Positions 18,376 to 25,586 of a stretch of DNA of 25,586 bases are shown piece by piece. The number at the start of each line of letters is the position of its first letter. Positions within the stretch are counted from its first letter, which is position 1. The DNA comes from Spirogloea muscicola (lineage: Eukaryota > Streptophyta > Zygnematophyceae > Spirogloeales > Spirogloeaceae): contig WELB01000156.1 in assembly GCA_009602725.1 (NCBI GenBank), positions 165,279-190,864 on the forward strand, given 5' to 3'. A program made the position numbers and the translations under genes. Under the pieces are notes generated by a model, which saw only the letters and a program-made list of their open reading frames with translations, was not told the origin of the DNA and ran no database searches.

Positions 18376-20646
18376 CTATGATGTACCAGCATCAGCAGGC
18401 TCAGGAGCAACTGTTTCCTCAGGAAGTTGTGAATCTTGTGCCCTGGTCGCGGCAAAGGCCTCTTGGGGGATACTGGCTTCTCCTTGTTCTCGCTTGTCAC
18501 TTGATAACGGCCACTTCTCTAGGAGCAGGCACATGAGGGCCTCGCAGACTTGAGCGGCATTGGCCTCCTTGGTATTGGGTTTCGCCGGACTGTACACCAT
18601 CCAGCCATGATCGTACTTCTTATCCGGCCTAACCACAATTGAACCTGGCACCTCGGCGTCCTTCCTGGCAACAAGACCATCGCTCTGTAGACCAAAATAT
18701 TCTAATTCATAGTTAGGCTTAGGGCGTACAGGGGCCTTAATCAAGTAAATGTGGCAATGGAGAAGCAAAAGAGTTCGTGCACAGCACAGTGGGACAGCAA
18801 GAAATTCGGGTTTGTCATAGAGTGATTTCTGAGGCTACTATAAACATCATCATCACTAAGTATGCATCAGCGCATGTCTCATACCTTCTCGCCATATCGA
18901 AGCTCCAAATGAAGTGCACAGACGGCCATTGCAGCCGCTAGCGGCATGGCCACAGGAACCTTTGCCGGGGAGGGAATCTCGCCAACATCATCCCCTGAGA
19001 GGGATGGCAAACTAGCTTGTCAGCACCGCAACATCAAAAGCACCTCGAGACTGAAAGAAGTAAGCCTCCAGACTGAAACAGGTCAAGGTGTTTCCGAGGT
19101 GTTCCTTTGAAGAGTCAACAGACAGACTGCAGGACTAGAGCGAGTGTGATGTGGTCATGAAGGGCTGGATTTGTGTTGACCTCCAAGGCTTGGCTTGCTG
19201 GCCCATGGAATCTCAGCATGCGTCACATGTGAGAGGGTTGAAAGCACAGCTGGTGCCTTGCTGGCTTCACTATGAAAGGAGACCATTGGTATGCCAGCTG
19301 GCATGGGGTACTTCTCAAGGAACTCTCTTCGCTTCTCATACGTGATGTCAGTGATGGAACCCAGATCACCCTGAGGCCGACAACCAAGTACACTTAACTG
19401 CTCAATGTCGGCCCTCCATCAGAGAGCAACAAATGGCAGACAATGTGAGTACCAGTCACGAACTGCAGCACATGGGCTGGAGCTGACCTTAATCACTTTG
19501 GAGAAGATCATTTCCAAGATTTGTCGTGATTGTAGATCCCCAATCTGACCAGGGCGTAAAATGTCAGAAGCTACTGGGCTACCTGCATACGGACTTTGGA
19601 CAAATATGATGCCAGCCACCTTGTGACGCAGCTCAGGGTACATGGCCACGGCTGCTGCGCTGTCCACGCTTCCCTTGCTGTGGCCTAGGAGCATCACACG
19701 CTTGCCTGTGGCCCAGTAAAGCTCATCAACATATGCCCTTATCTCCTGAGCATTCTTCTCTACCGCAGCCTGCACCAGGACGGGAAGTCACTTAGGGCAG
19801 TACATAAGCAGTGGCCGTTTGGCTACTCTTCAAGAATTGGCAAGCAGAGAACCTCTTGGAACCTTCATCATCATCCTCCCCAGTTTGACTAAGTAGACAG
19901 GTAAAATCAGGAGTAGAGGGTTTTTCAAGTGTCTGGACATACAAGATAAGCCATCAAGAATTTGAATGCTGACCTCACTGTGAATTTTGGCAATGTGGCA
20001 CGTCAGACCCAATTGTGAGAGGTGCTTTTTTGTGTTCACAAAGTACAGATTACCAAGTCTGCTGAATAAGCCTGAAAGGAGGACCATCAGAAAGTAGGTC
20101 ATTTTGGTAGCTCTCTCAAGCATGTTGGACTAGCAACTTGCACATGGTAATGACTTGGTGTGATCCATCAACACAAGATGCCATCTACAGTCCAACTCTA
20201 CTCAAACTTCAAAAGAGACAGCATCACCACATGGACACAAGGACGACTCACTACCTGGAACAAGCAAGTATACCAATGAATCTGGGAGCGTGTGAACACC
20301 ATTTCTGAATCCACACCGGGCAAGGAATCAATCGAAGTGTCCTTGAGGATGTTGGAGAGGAGAGTGATGAAAACCAGCATTCAGCTCGAACTTGCTTGCA
20401 GTTGCATGAAAGAAGTGAGACCTGCTATTATCATGCAATTGCAGGAGTATGAACCATCTACAAACGATTGAAGGAGCATACTGAGAGGTAATGCTTAGAT
20501 TACTTAGAGCTTCAAAGCTAAGCATATCATGCTCACAATATCCTGTTGATATGGTTGTTGAATCTCTCTGTTCCATCCTCTACTGGAGGCAGGTTGATTT
20601 CCTTTTGTATCCAGCCAATGTCATCACCTGATCCTCTTAGGGTGGT
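18376..20646 (-). CDS. Alpha/beta-hydrolase, plant lipase-like (5' end unresolved)
   Basis: Exons traced in coding order: 20646(or 20635)-20537, 20304-20255, 20071-19974, 19769-19488, 19370-19181, 18994-18885, 18684-18376; about 382 residues in frame to the stop. Recognisable blocks are G-S-G-D-D-I-G-W, P-P-V-E-D-G-T-E-R-F, L-V-Y-L-L-V-P-G-L-F, L-T-C-H-I-A-K-I-H-S-E, the nucleophile elbow L-L-G-H-S-K-G-S (catalytic Ser), V-Q-S-P-Y-A-G-S-P-V-A-S-D-I, K-S-D-G-L-V and D-H-G-W-M-V-Y-S (probable catalytic His). This is a plant family of uncharacterised hydrolases, probably lipid or ester hydrolases. The last ~50 residues are an acidic, low-complexity tail. Plant relatives have a further N-terminal region, so the true start lies upstream, possibly near 22480. 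Confidence 0.88.
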
Positions 20647-20826
20647 CTGCACACGTGCGATTAGACTGTCTTCCTGGAGTCAGATTTCCTAGATCCTATA
20701 CAAGTGCACCACAGTACCCAGGACATGCAATTGGTTGTTGTGTGTACTCTATAGGTGCAAACCAGCCCGGACTATGTGTTGTACCGCGACTAGCTGCTAG
20801 AGCTTAGCATAATTTCCATCAATGGT

Positions 20827-20885
20827 CTAATACCTGAGATCATCAGTTTCTGACTTCTCCATCCGACTGGTCATTGCAAAGTCAA
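20827..20885 (-). CDS. Possible upstream exon of the alpha/beta-hydrolase
   Basis: A minus-strand open stretch reading M-E-K-S-E-T-D-D-L ends at a GTATTA donor (exon end near 20831). Its phase fits an acceptor at 20635/20636, giving D-D-L-R-G-S-G-D-D-I-G-W across the junction. The alternative acceptor at 20646 (after GTGTGCAG) would need a different upstream exon. The 5' limit of this exon is not clear. Confidence 0.4.
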
Positions 20886-21787
20886 GACGTATTGTGAATG
20901 CAATGATGGTGCAGTTAAATAGAGGACTTATGATGCCAGTAAGCGCATCCTTGGTACCTCTGTACGTGTGTGTGCGGTGGCCTAATCAATCGTTTGTGCA
21001 CGAAAGACATGCAACTGTATGCGAACCTCCAGACATACTTCAATCCCCAGATGTTGGGAAGCCACCTGCATATTACCCATGCCAAGACTTGCTTGGCTCC
21101 TTGGTGAGCCACCATGCCCTGCATTCCTCTCAGGAATTGCCTGGACCTGGTCTCGGACTTTCAAGGAGGCAAGTACTTGACGCTACTCCCAGCAACCCGC
21201 ACAGTAGTAAGAGTACAAGGTAGATGGAAGTTGGAAGGCCAGGATCTGAGGCGTTGGCTATGGTCAGAATACCTGGCCCATGTGAAGCTGCCGTACGGGG
21301 ATGCAGAGCTGTCCTGATTACTGGTTGACAAAGTCCTGTGTTGATACTCGGCTTCCGCGTCCAAGTCTGGTGGAGTAAGTACGTGTGATTTGCCCTCCTC
21401 TGCATCCTGTATGTCTTTGTCTTGTATATCCTTGTATTCTACCACTTTCTGTGTCTGGCCCAAAGTGTCCCCTGTGTCCCAGAGACTCGCAAGGCATCAG
21501 CAAGCACTCTGGTCCCTGTCAAACTGCACTATCAGAAGTGTTCTACAGGCACCATAGTGGAAGCAAGTCCAGAGTACTGCTTAGCCAGCCAAGAAAGGCC
21601 TCCCTGATGCAGAAGTAAAGAATACTGGAAAAGCAGTGTTATAACTAGCACTCCGAGGCATAGGCATAATAGCAATCACTATTGCTTGTGGTGCTGGTGG
21701 AGATATATATATGTTTGGGAGTGGCAACCACATCTGTGCTAATTGTCACAGTTGCAGAAGTTGATGTGCCAGTGCATGGTATCTCAC

Positions 21788-22032
21788 CTACAAAGCTAGC
21801 TACTGCTTTGCCAAAAGTGGAAGAGGTGACCACCGATTGCACAACTCTGACTGCATTGCTGACTTGTTCCAAGGCAGGCTCCGTGAAGTCCCGGACTTGA
21901 CTCACTAAGGAAGGACCACCAAGTGGCCGCTCTTCCTCCTCATTGACTACCTCAGCACCCTGCAAGGGATCAGGGCAGGAGTCCTGGCTCAGATCAGCAA
22001 GAGGCTCTAGTGGAGGTTTGTCTGAGCCTGCT
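21788..22032 (-). CDS. Candidate N-terminal exon, alpha/beta-hydrolase gene
   Basis: An open frame on the minus strand reads D-K-P-P-L-E-P-L-A-D, an acidic E-E-E-E-R segment and then an amphipathic stretch ending S-S-T-F-G-K-A-V-A-S-F-V before a good GTGAGA donor at 21787. Composition looks coding and it lies in the expected direction, but I could not connect it by phase to 20831 with confidence. Another possible exon (E-S-P-V-N-E-E-G-F-A-G-G-D) is near 22202-22245. Confidence 0.4.
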
Positions 22033-22521
22033 TCTCAAGGCCTCTGCGCAAAAAAGCTGACGAGCCCGTCCTCTCCCTCAGCATACTCATGGTTACAGAC
22101 GATGAAGAGCAGGGATTTAGCCTGGCAGGCTTAGTCAATCTGTGGCCGTGAATGCAGTCTGGATAGGTTGGCAAATCTATCAGCTGGCTAACCTCTTGCT
22201 GGTTGTCACCACCGGCAAACCCTTCCTCGTTCACAGGACTCTCGTCTGGCAAGGCATGTGATGGATGTGAGTACCTCGCAGCACACTCTCGTGCTGCACA
22301 GCACCATGTCAGGCATGCGATGCAGGGTCGCGCTTTGGGCCTGCTTTGCGTCAAAGAGAGCGTGTAGGTGAATTCGGTGCACGCAGGCAATTGCAGAGGC
22401 TTCCAAAGGCAGGCGAGCTCAAGGATGCACCGATGCGTCGAGGCACCCGCCGCTCACCTCCCGGCGCTCTCATGCCTGCCACCAAGTCGTCATTGCCGCT
22501 CCGGGGTCACGGCCGCGCCTT

Positions 22522-22565
22522 ACGGTGGTGGCGACGGCGGCGGCGGCGGCGGCGGCGGTGGCAGC
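22522..22565. repeat. (CGG)n tract
   Basis: GGC/CGG triplet run, minus-strand upstream of the alpha/beta-hydrolase exons. By analogy with the other genes here it may mark that gene's 5' leader, with ATG candidates at about 22472-22492 just downstream of it. Confidence 0.8.
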
Positions 22566-22803
22566 GGCGGGCGAGAACGGCCAGCGCCTGGCCACCTGGT
22601 GGTAGCCGGGGAATCGCGGCGACTGATATCCAGAGCCGGCTGTGGAAGCCTGCGAGTGCACAAAAGGTGGGGAGCCGGTGGGTATGGGGAAAACGAAGCA
22701 GCTCCCCAACGAATACATACGTGTATGTATATGTCTTCCAAATACACGAAATCCCCCCAACGGCGGCGAGGGGCCGCGAAAGCAGGTCTTCCAAATTAAG
22801 GGG

Positions 22804-22900
22804 ATGGCTGCGAGAGGCCAGCCAAATGATCGAACCAGGTCTGAACGGCCGAGGACGTGCTCGCCCATAGAAAAAGAGAGAAAGGGCTCGCCCATTGAGG
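22804..22900 (-). repeat. LINE-tail hairpin and duplicated 3' end
   Basis: A second hairpin (ATGGCTGCGAGAGGCCAGCC, 22804-22823) lies beyond the 3' end of LINE copy A. The terminal sequence GCTCGCCCAT occurs twice, at about 22859 and 22886, separated by a purine-rich spacer. This is either two nested tail insertions or a duplication of the LINE terminus. Confidence 0.55.
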
Positions 22901-23840
22901 CTAGGGGCTGGAAAAAGCCAGCCCAGAAAAGAATGAACAAAGGACGAGAAGGGGCCAGGGGAAGTACAAAGAACAACAAGCACATTAAAGAAACGAAGCA
23001 GCTACGAAGCACTCAGTAACCCCTGCTAAGCAGCCTCAGGTCAGAGAGACTGGGTTCCTGGAAGCGGGTCCCCTGGCCAGAGCCAGAGGCAGCAGCGAGG
23101 GCTCTGCCTGCACGCAGGTGCAGCGCGCGGGGCCATAGACCTCTGCAGCGAGACGGCCAAGCGCATGCGGTACACCTGCGCTAGCGACCCTGCTGCATGG
23201 GAGTCCACCGGCTCCCCATGGAAGCGGCGGGCAATGGCGTGACGAGAGAGCTGGTTGAGCAGCTCGAGCCACCGAGCGCCCAGCGCCCCGTGCGTATCGA
23301 TGGCGAGCGGGAAGAAGAGCGCGCCCATAGAAAAGAGGGGCTGGCAAAGCCAGCCCAAAAAAGAATGGACAATGGAAGAACTCGTCTTCCTGCGGATGAT
23401 CTGCGTATTTTAGCTCCTTGGCCCGAGCTGCGCAGGCTACTGCATACCCAGCTTTGGTGGCACACTGGGTTGGATGTGAGCGGTCATAGGAGTCGGTGGT
23501 CACCACGTCCAGGAGAAGACGTGGCCCGCCTGCCGGTGGGGTGGCCACAAGGTCCACGCGACGAGCGTGGAGACCGTTGGCCCGTTGCTGGAGCGGCATG
23601 ACGGCAGAGTTCTCGGCTGCCACCGAGAAGCCAGCCTCCACAAGGATGCCATGCATCGCATCCCGGAGATGGTAATGGGCCGCTGTCCGCTCTCCGCCGT
23701 GGGAACAGCGCAGAACATGAGCGGCCAGCTCCCCATGCTCGGCCCCTCGCTCACCACACTCACACCGTTGCACACCGGAAGGCGCACAAGTACCTGAAAG
23801 GGAGGCCAATATAAGCCTGTTCAGGCAAAAGCTAGTGCAA
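22886..23840 (-). mobile_element. LINE 3' part: zinc knuckle, REL endonuclease, C-terminus, hairpin tail (copy A)
   Basis: This is the most complete copy here. From about 23809 the minus strand encodes a CCHC knuckle (C-E-C-G-E-R-G...H-V-L-R-C), then L-R-D-A-M-H-G-I-L-V-E-A-G, then a REL domain with R-R-V-D-L-V and L-L-L-D-V-V-T-T-D, both acidic residues present, and K-Y-A-D-H-P. After a 57-base insertion (23317-23373) the frame shifts and continues P-L-A-I-D-T-H-G-A-L-G-A-R-W. A second frame change, near the G run at 23140, leads to L-H-L-R-A-G-R-A-L-A-A-A and ends S-D-L-R-L-L-S-R-G-Y with the stop at 23013-23015. A 3' untranslated region with hairpin 22904-22924 follows. REL-type LINEs use this endonuclease to nick target DNA. 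No reverse transcriptase domain is present in the window. Confidence 0.85.
23310..23380 (-). mobile_element. 57-base hairpin element inserted in LINE ORF, with 7-base target duplication
   Basis: The insert 23317-23373 is flanked by perfect GGAAGAA copies (23310-23316 and 23374-23380). It has the family tail structure: on the minus strand ATTGTCCATTCTTTT, hairpin GGGCTGGCTTTGCCAGCCC (complement at 23337-23356), then CTATGGGCGCGC. Insert plus one duplication is 64 bases, which shifts the frame. Conceptually removing it joins D-E-F-F to P-L-A-I-D-T-H-G in one frame. It is therefore a genuine later insertion into copy A. Confidence 0.88.
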
Positions 23841-23959
23841 ACAGTGGTACTACACTTATCGAAAACCTATGCTGAGGAGGGCTAAGGTACAGTATGACGT
23901 TAGTAATCACGATATAAACTCAACAGGCTACAGTAGAAGAAGTGTTTCTTCTTTTTCCA

Positions 23960-24020
23960 TCTGTAAAAGAAAGTGGCTATCCCAAAGAGGGCGAGGCTGT
24001 GAACAGCCAGCCCGATCAAA
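23960..24020 (-). repeat. LINE-tail hairpin, solitary
   Basis: The hairpin GGCTGTGAACAGCCAGCCC (23995-24013) is followed on the + strand by CGATCAAAGTTGACAATG, matching the CATTGTC...-to-hairpin layout of the tail on the minus strand. No coding sequence adjoins it. Confidence 0.6.
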
Positions 24021-24110
24021 GTTGACAATGTCCAAAGGGGCCAAGAATTTCACTACAGCATTTCCGGTAGGATAATCACTTAGTAAGTACCCTCATAGAC
24101 CTTGGCCTTT

Positions 24111-24129
24111 GGGCTGGCCTCTCACAGCC
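24111..24129 (+). repeat. LINE-tail hairpin
   Basis: GGGCTGGCCTCTCACAGCC is preceded by CTTGGCCTTT. It is a solitary tail copy about 40 bases upstream of another one. Confidence 0.65.
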
Positions 24130-24137
24130 ATTGCTGT

Positions 24138-24214
24138 CGATTTGGAAGAGCTTTGGGCTGGCCTTTCCCAGCCTTCTTCTATCCCAGCCCCTCTACTCTA
24201 TGGGCGAGCGATTT
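24138..24214 (+). mobile_element. 65-base LINE-tail insertion with 6-base duplication
   Basis: The hairpin GGGCTGGCCTTTCCCAGCC (24155-24173) is followed by CCCAGCCCCTCTACTC and the terminal CTATGGGCGAG. The unit 24144-24208 is bounded by CGATTT at 24138-24143 and 24209-24214. The 3' boundary coincides with the 3' end seen in other copies, which supports a real target duplication. Confidence 0.6.
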
Positions 24215-24830
24215 CTTTTGGACCAGAGGGCAGACTGCCCTCTGTCCCTCTTTCCTGCCTTCTGGAAACGCTGCAAACTAAGCGAAAGCAGCAACCTGAA
24301 ATAAGCTGCTGTAATAAGCACCAAAAGCTCGCGGGAAAGTAGAATGCGCTAAGCTATTGGCCCGACTACGACGACGTGCGTCGGTCAGGTGGGGAAGACC
24401 ACTAATCTGATGTGTTTAAAGTCCTATCAAAAAGAAATCTTGCAAGGCTTTGTATCTGTTATTTTGTTATTGTTGTCTACTTGTAGTATGGCTCGATACC
24501 TTAGCCGCCATGTATGTCCATAGCGCATGCATCGGTTTCCCTAGGGGTGGTCCTTGTACTGCCGATCCTTCTTTCGTTCCGCAAGGTCTACCGCCCAGCC
24601 AGGCACAATTGGCGTAGATGCCCCCCAAGGCAACAGTTCTTAAAGTATGGCAATGCCGGTGAGAGGCCAGGCCCTGAGAAATAACATGTCCGAAAAGGGT
24701 CTGAAGGCGCAAACACATGTGACCAGTTTAATGGGATGGTTGTTGACATTTTCCAGCTGCAACTTACTCCGACGTTGCGGGTGCTGACTAGGCATTATTC
24801 AGCTCTTGTTGGGGTGCCTCTTTTCCACCT
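24215..24830. other. No gene recognised
   Basis: Only short frames without motifs occur. One hairpin-like remnant (GAGAGGCCAGGCCC) lies near 24661. Confidence 0.4.
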
Positions 24831-25120
24831 GGCCATATCGCTTCAATGCTCCCTTGCCCACGCCGTCCACACGCGAGCAGGCCATGCTATGGCCGCCGCC
24901 TCTGGGTCTCGGCGGAGTGCCTCTTTCTCTTTCTCTGCAGCGCGCTACTCAGACCTGATGTTGCTCACTCGTGGGTACTGAGCTTCCCTCTGCATCGTCT
25001 CTGTGTTCTGCAGTGTTTTGTATTGTAGTCCTTTTTCCGGCTCCTCTTTCTTTGGCTTTGCACATTGTCCATTCTTTCTTGGGCTGGCTTTGCCGGCCCC
25101 TCTTCTCTATGGGCGCGCAC
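24831..25120 (+). mobile_element. LINE C-terminus and 3' tail (copy C)
   Basis: The + strand reads A-I-S-L-Q-C-S-L-A-H-A-V followed by H-T-R-A-G-H-A-M-A-A-A-S-G and ends Y-S-D-L-M-L-L-T-R-G-Y with stop 24979-24981, uninterrupted over about 48 codons. The 3' untranslated region runs through ATTGTCCATTCTTTCTT to a hairpin with a wobble-paired stem, GGGCTGGCTTTGCCGGCCC (25081-25099), and ends CTATGGGCGCGC near 25117. Confidence 0.75.
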
Positions 25121-25187
25121 TTCTCTCGAAGGGGCCAGATTACAATGTGAGTGGCCCAAAAACGGATCAACAAGAACAACATGACGG

Positions 25188-25335
25188 AGTGCGCGCCCAA
25201 ACAGAATAGGGGCTGGGAAAGGCCAGCCCCAAAAAAAAGAGGATGAACAAAGTGCGAATGGGCCAGGGAAATCTTTTCCAGGGGAAGGGCAAGCTAGCAC
25301 GTATGGAATCAAGCAGCTAAGAATCACTCGAGAAG
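25188..25335 (-). mobile_element. LINE 3' untranslated fragment (copy G)
   Basis: On the minus strand this matches the 3' untranslated region of copy A in blocks (TAGCTGCTT, CTTCCCCTGG, TTTGTTCATC) and ends in the hairpin at 25209-25230 and GGGCGCGC. It has no coding part and is therefore 5'-truncated within the untranslated region. Confidence 0.65.
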
Positions 25336-25343
25336 AAAGAGAG

Positions 25344-25586
25344 CAAGCGCGGCCAGATTAACTGGTGGCTGGGAGAGGCCAGCCCAAAAGAATGGACAAG
25401 GTCTGAAGGAGTCGGAGTGCTAAGGACTGAGACAGCAGTAAGCGAACTCTCAGTAACCTCTCGTCAGTAGATGCAAGTCTGAGTAGCTAGCAGGCGGAAA
25501 GACGTCGCCCTGACGGAAGCCGGAGGCCGCCGCCAGAGCGCGGCCTGCGCGCAAGTGGACCGCAAAAGCTAGGGACCGCTGCACAG
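25344..25586 (-). mobile_element. LINE C-terminus and 3' tail (copy B), cut by window edge
   Basis: From the right edge inward the minus strand is open for 44 codons, reading L-R-A-G-R-A-L-A-A-A-S-G-F-R-Q-G and ending Y-S-D-L-H-L-L-T-R-G-Y with stop 25450-25452. The 3' untranslated region, hairpin (25367-25385) and terminus near 25344 are closely similar, inverted, to 1110-1260. Being open and close to copies C and D, it may be the end of a more complete element lying outside the window. Confidence 0.75.

Noticed and set aside
25068-25121. GCAC on both sides of the copy C hairpin as a target duplication
   Set aside because: Four bases are too few, and the hairpin sits at the expected place in the 3' untranslated region of copy C.
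25188-25256. AGTGCG repeats flanking exactly 57 bases, resembling a second tail insertion
   Set aside because: Homology to the LINE 3' untranslated region continues through the right-hand AGTGCG out to about 25335, so the flanks are more likely coincidental than a target duplication.
1-25586. CRISPR arrays, tRNA or rRNA genes, bacterial operons
   Set aside because: I saw no regularly spaced repeats, no tRNA-like T-loop and cloverleaf set and no rRNA blocks; the gene structure is eukaryotic.

Overview
The window is nuclear DNA from a eukaryote of the green lineage, most likely a green alga; I cannot name the genus. The evidence is: genes broken by many 100-300 base GT-AG introns (13, 12, 6, 4 and at least 7 coding exons in the five genes I could trace); a plant-type ribosomal protein eL33 with telo-box motifs upstream; a plant-type alpha/beta-hydrolase; a phenylalanine hydroxylase of the kind kept by algae, mosses and conifers, with a transit-like N-terminus; and (CGG)n tracts upstream of several genes. 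There are no operons and no bacterial features. Two ambiguous bases (about 3737 and 9561) lie inside simple repeats.

Layout. 1-2800: a graveyard of pieces of one non-LTR retrotransposon (LINE) family. 2800-4361: very GC-rich upstream DNA with another LINE tail. 4362-8595 (+): a secreted purple acid phosphatase, 13 exons. 8958-12820 (-): a Gfo/Idh/MocA-family oxidoreductase, 12 exons, including an 18-base micro-exon and an intron holding a ~480-base (GAAA)n/(TTTC)n tract. 13937-16147 (-): phenylalanine/aromatic amino acid hydroxylase, 6 exons. 16923-17990 (+): ribosomal protein eL33 (RPL35A), 4 exons, head-to-head with the hydroxylase. 18376 to at least 20646 (-): alpha/beta-hydrolase (lipase-like) with a GHSKG nucleophile elbow; its N-terminal exons lie further upstream and are not fully resolved. 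22800-25586: a second cluster of LINE fragments of the same family in both orientations.

The five host genes look intact: exon phases add up and the catalytic motifs I checked are present. They share no obvious pathway; they are ordinary housekeeping or metabolic genes packed between two repeat clusters.

The most unusual content is the LINE family. Its protein tail carries a CCHC zinc knuckle, a restriction-endonuclease-like (REL) domain and a conserved C-terminal S-D-L-x-L-L-T-R-G-Y-stop. Copies for which I can see the 3' end finish in a short GC-rich hairpin (GGGCTGG...CCAGCC). That hairpin tail also occurs alone. One 57-base copy interrupts the ORF of another LINE and is flanked by a perfect 7-base duplication; conceptually excising it restores the reading frame. 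A 30-base copy upstream of the oxidoreductase gene is flanked by another perfect 7-base duplication. This suggests that tiny, tail-only insertions are a regular product of this element.
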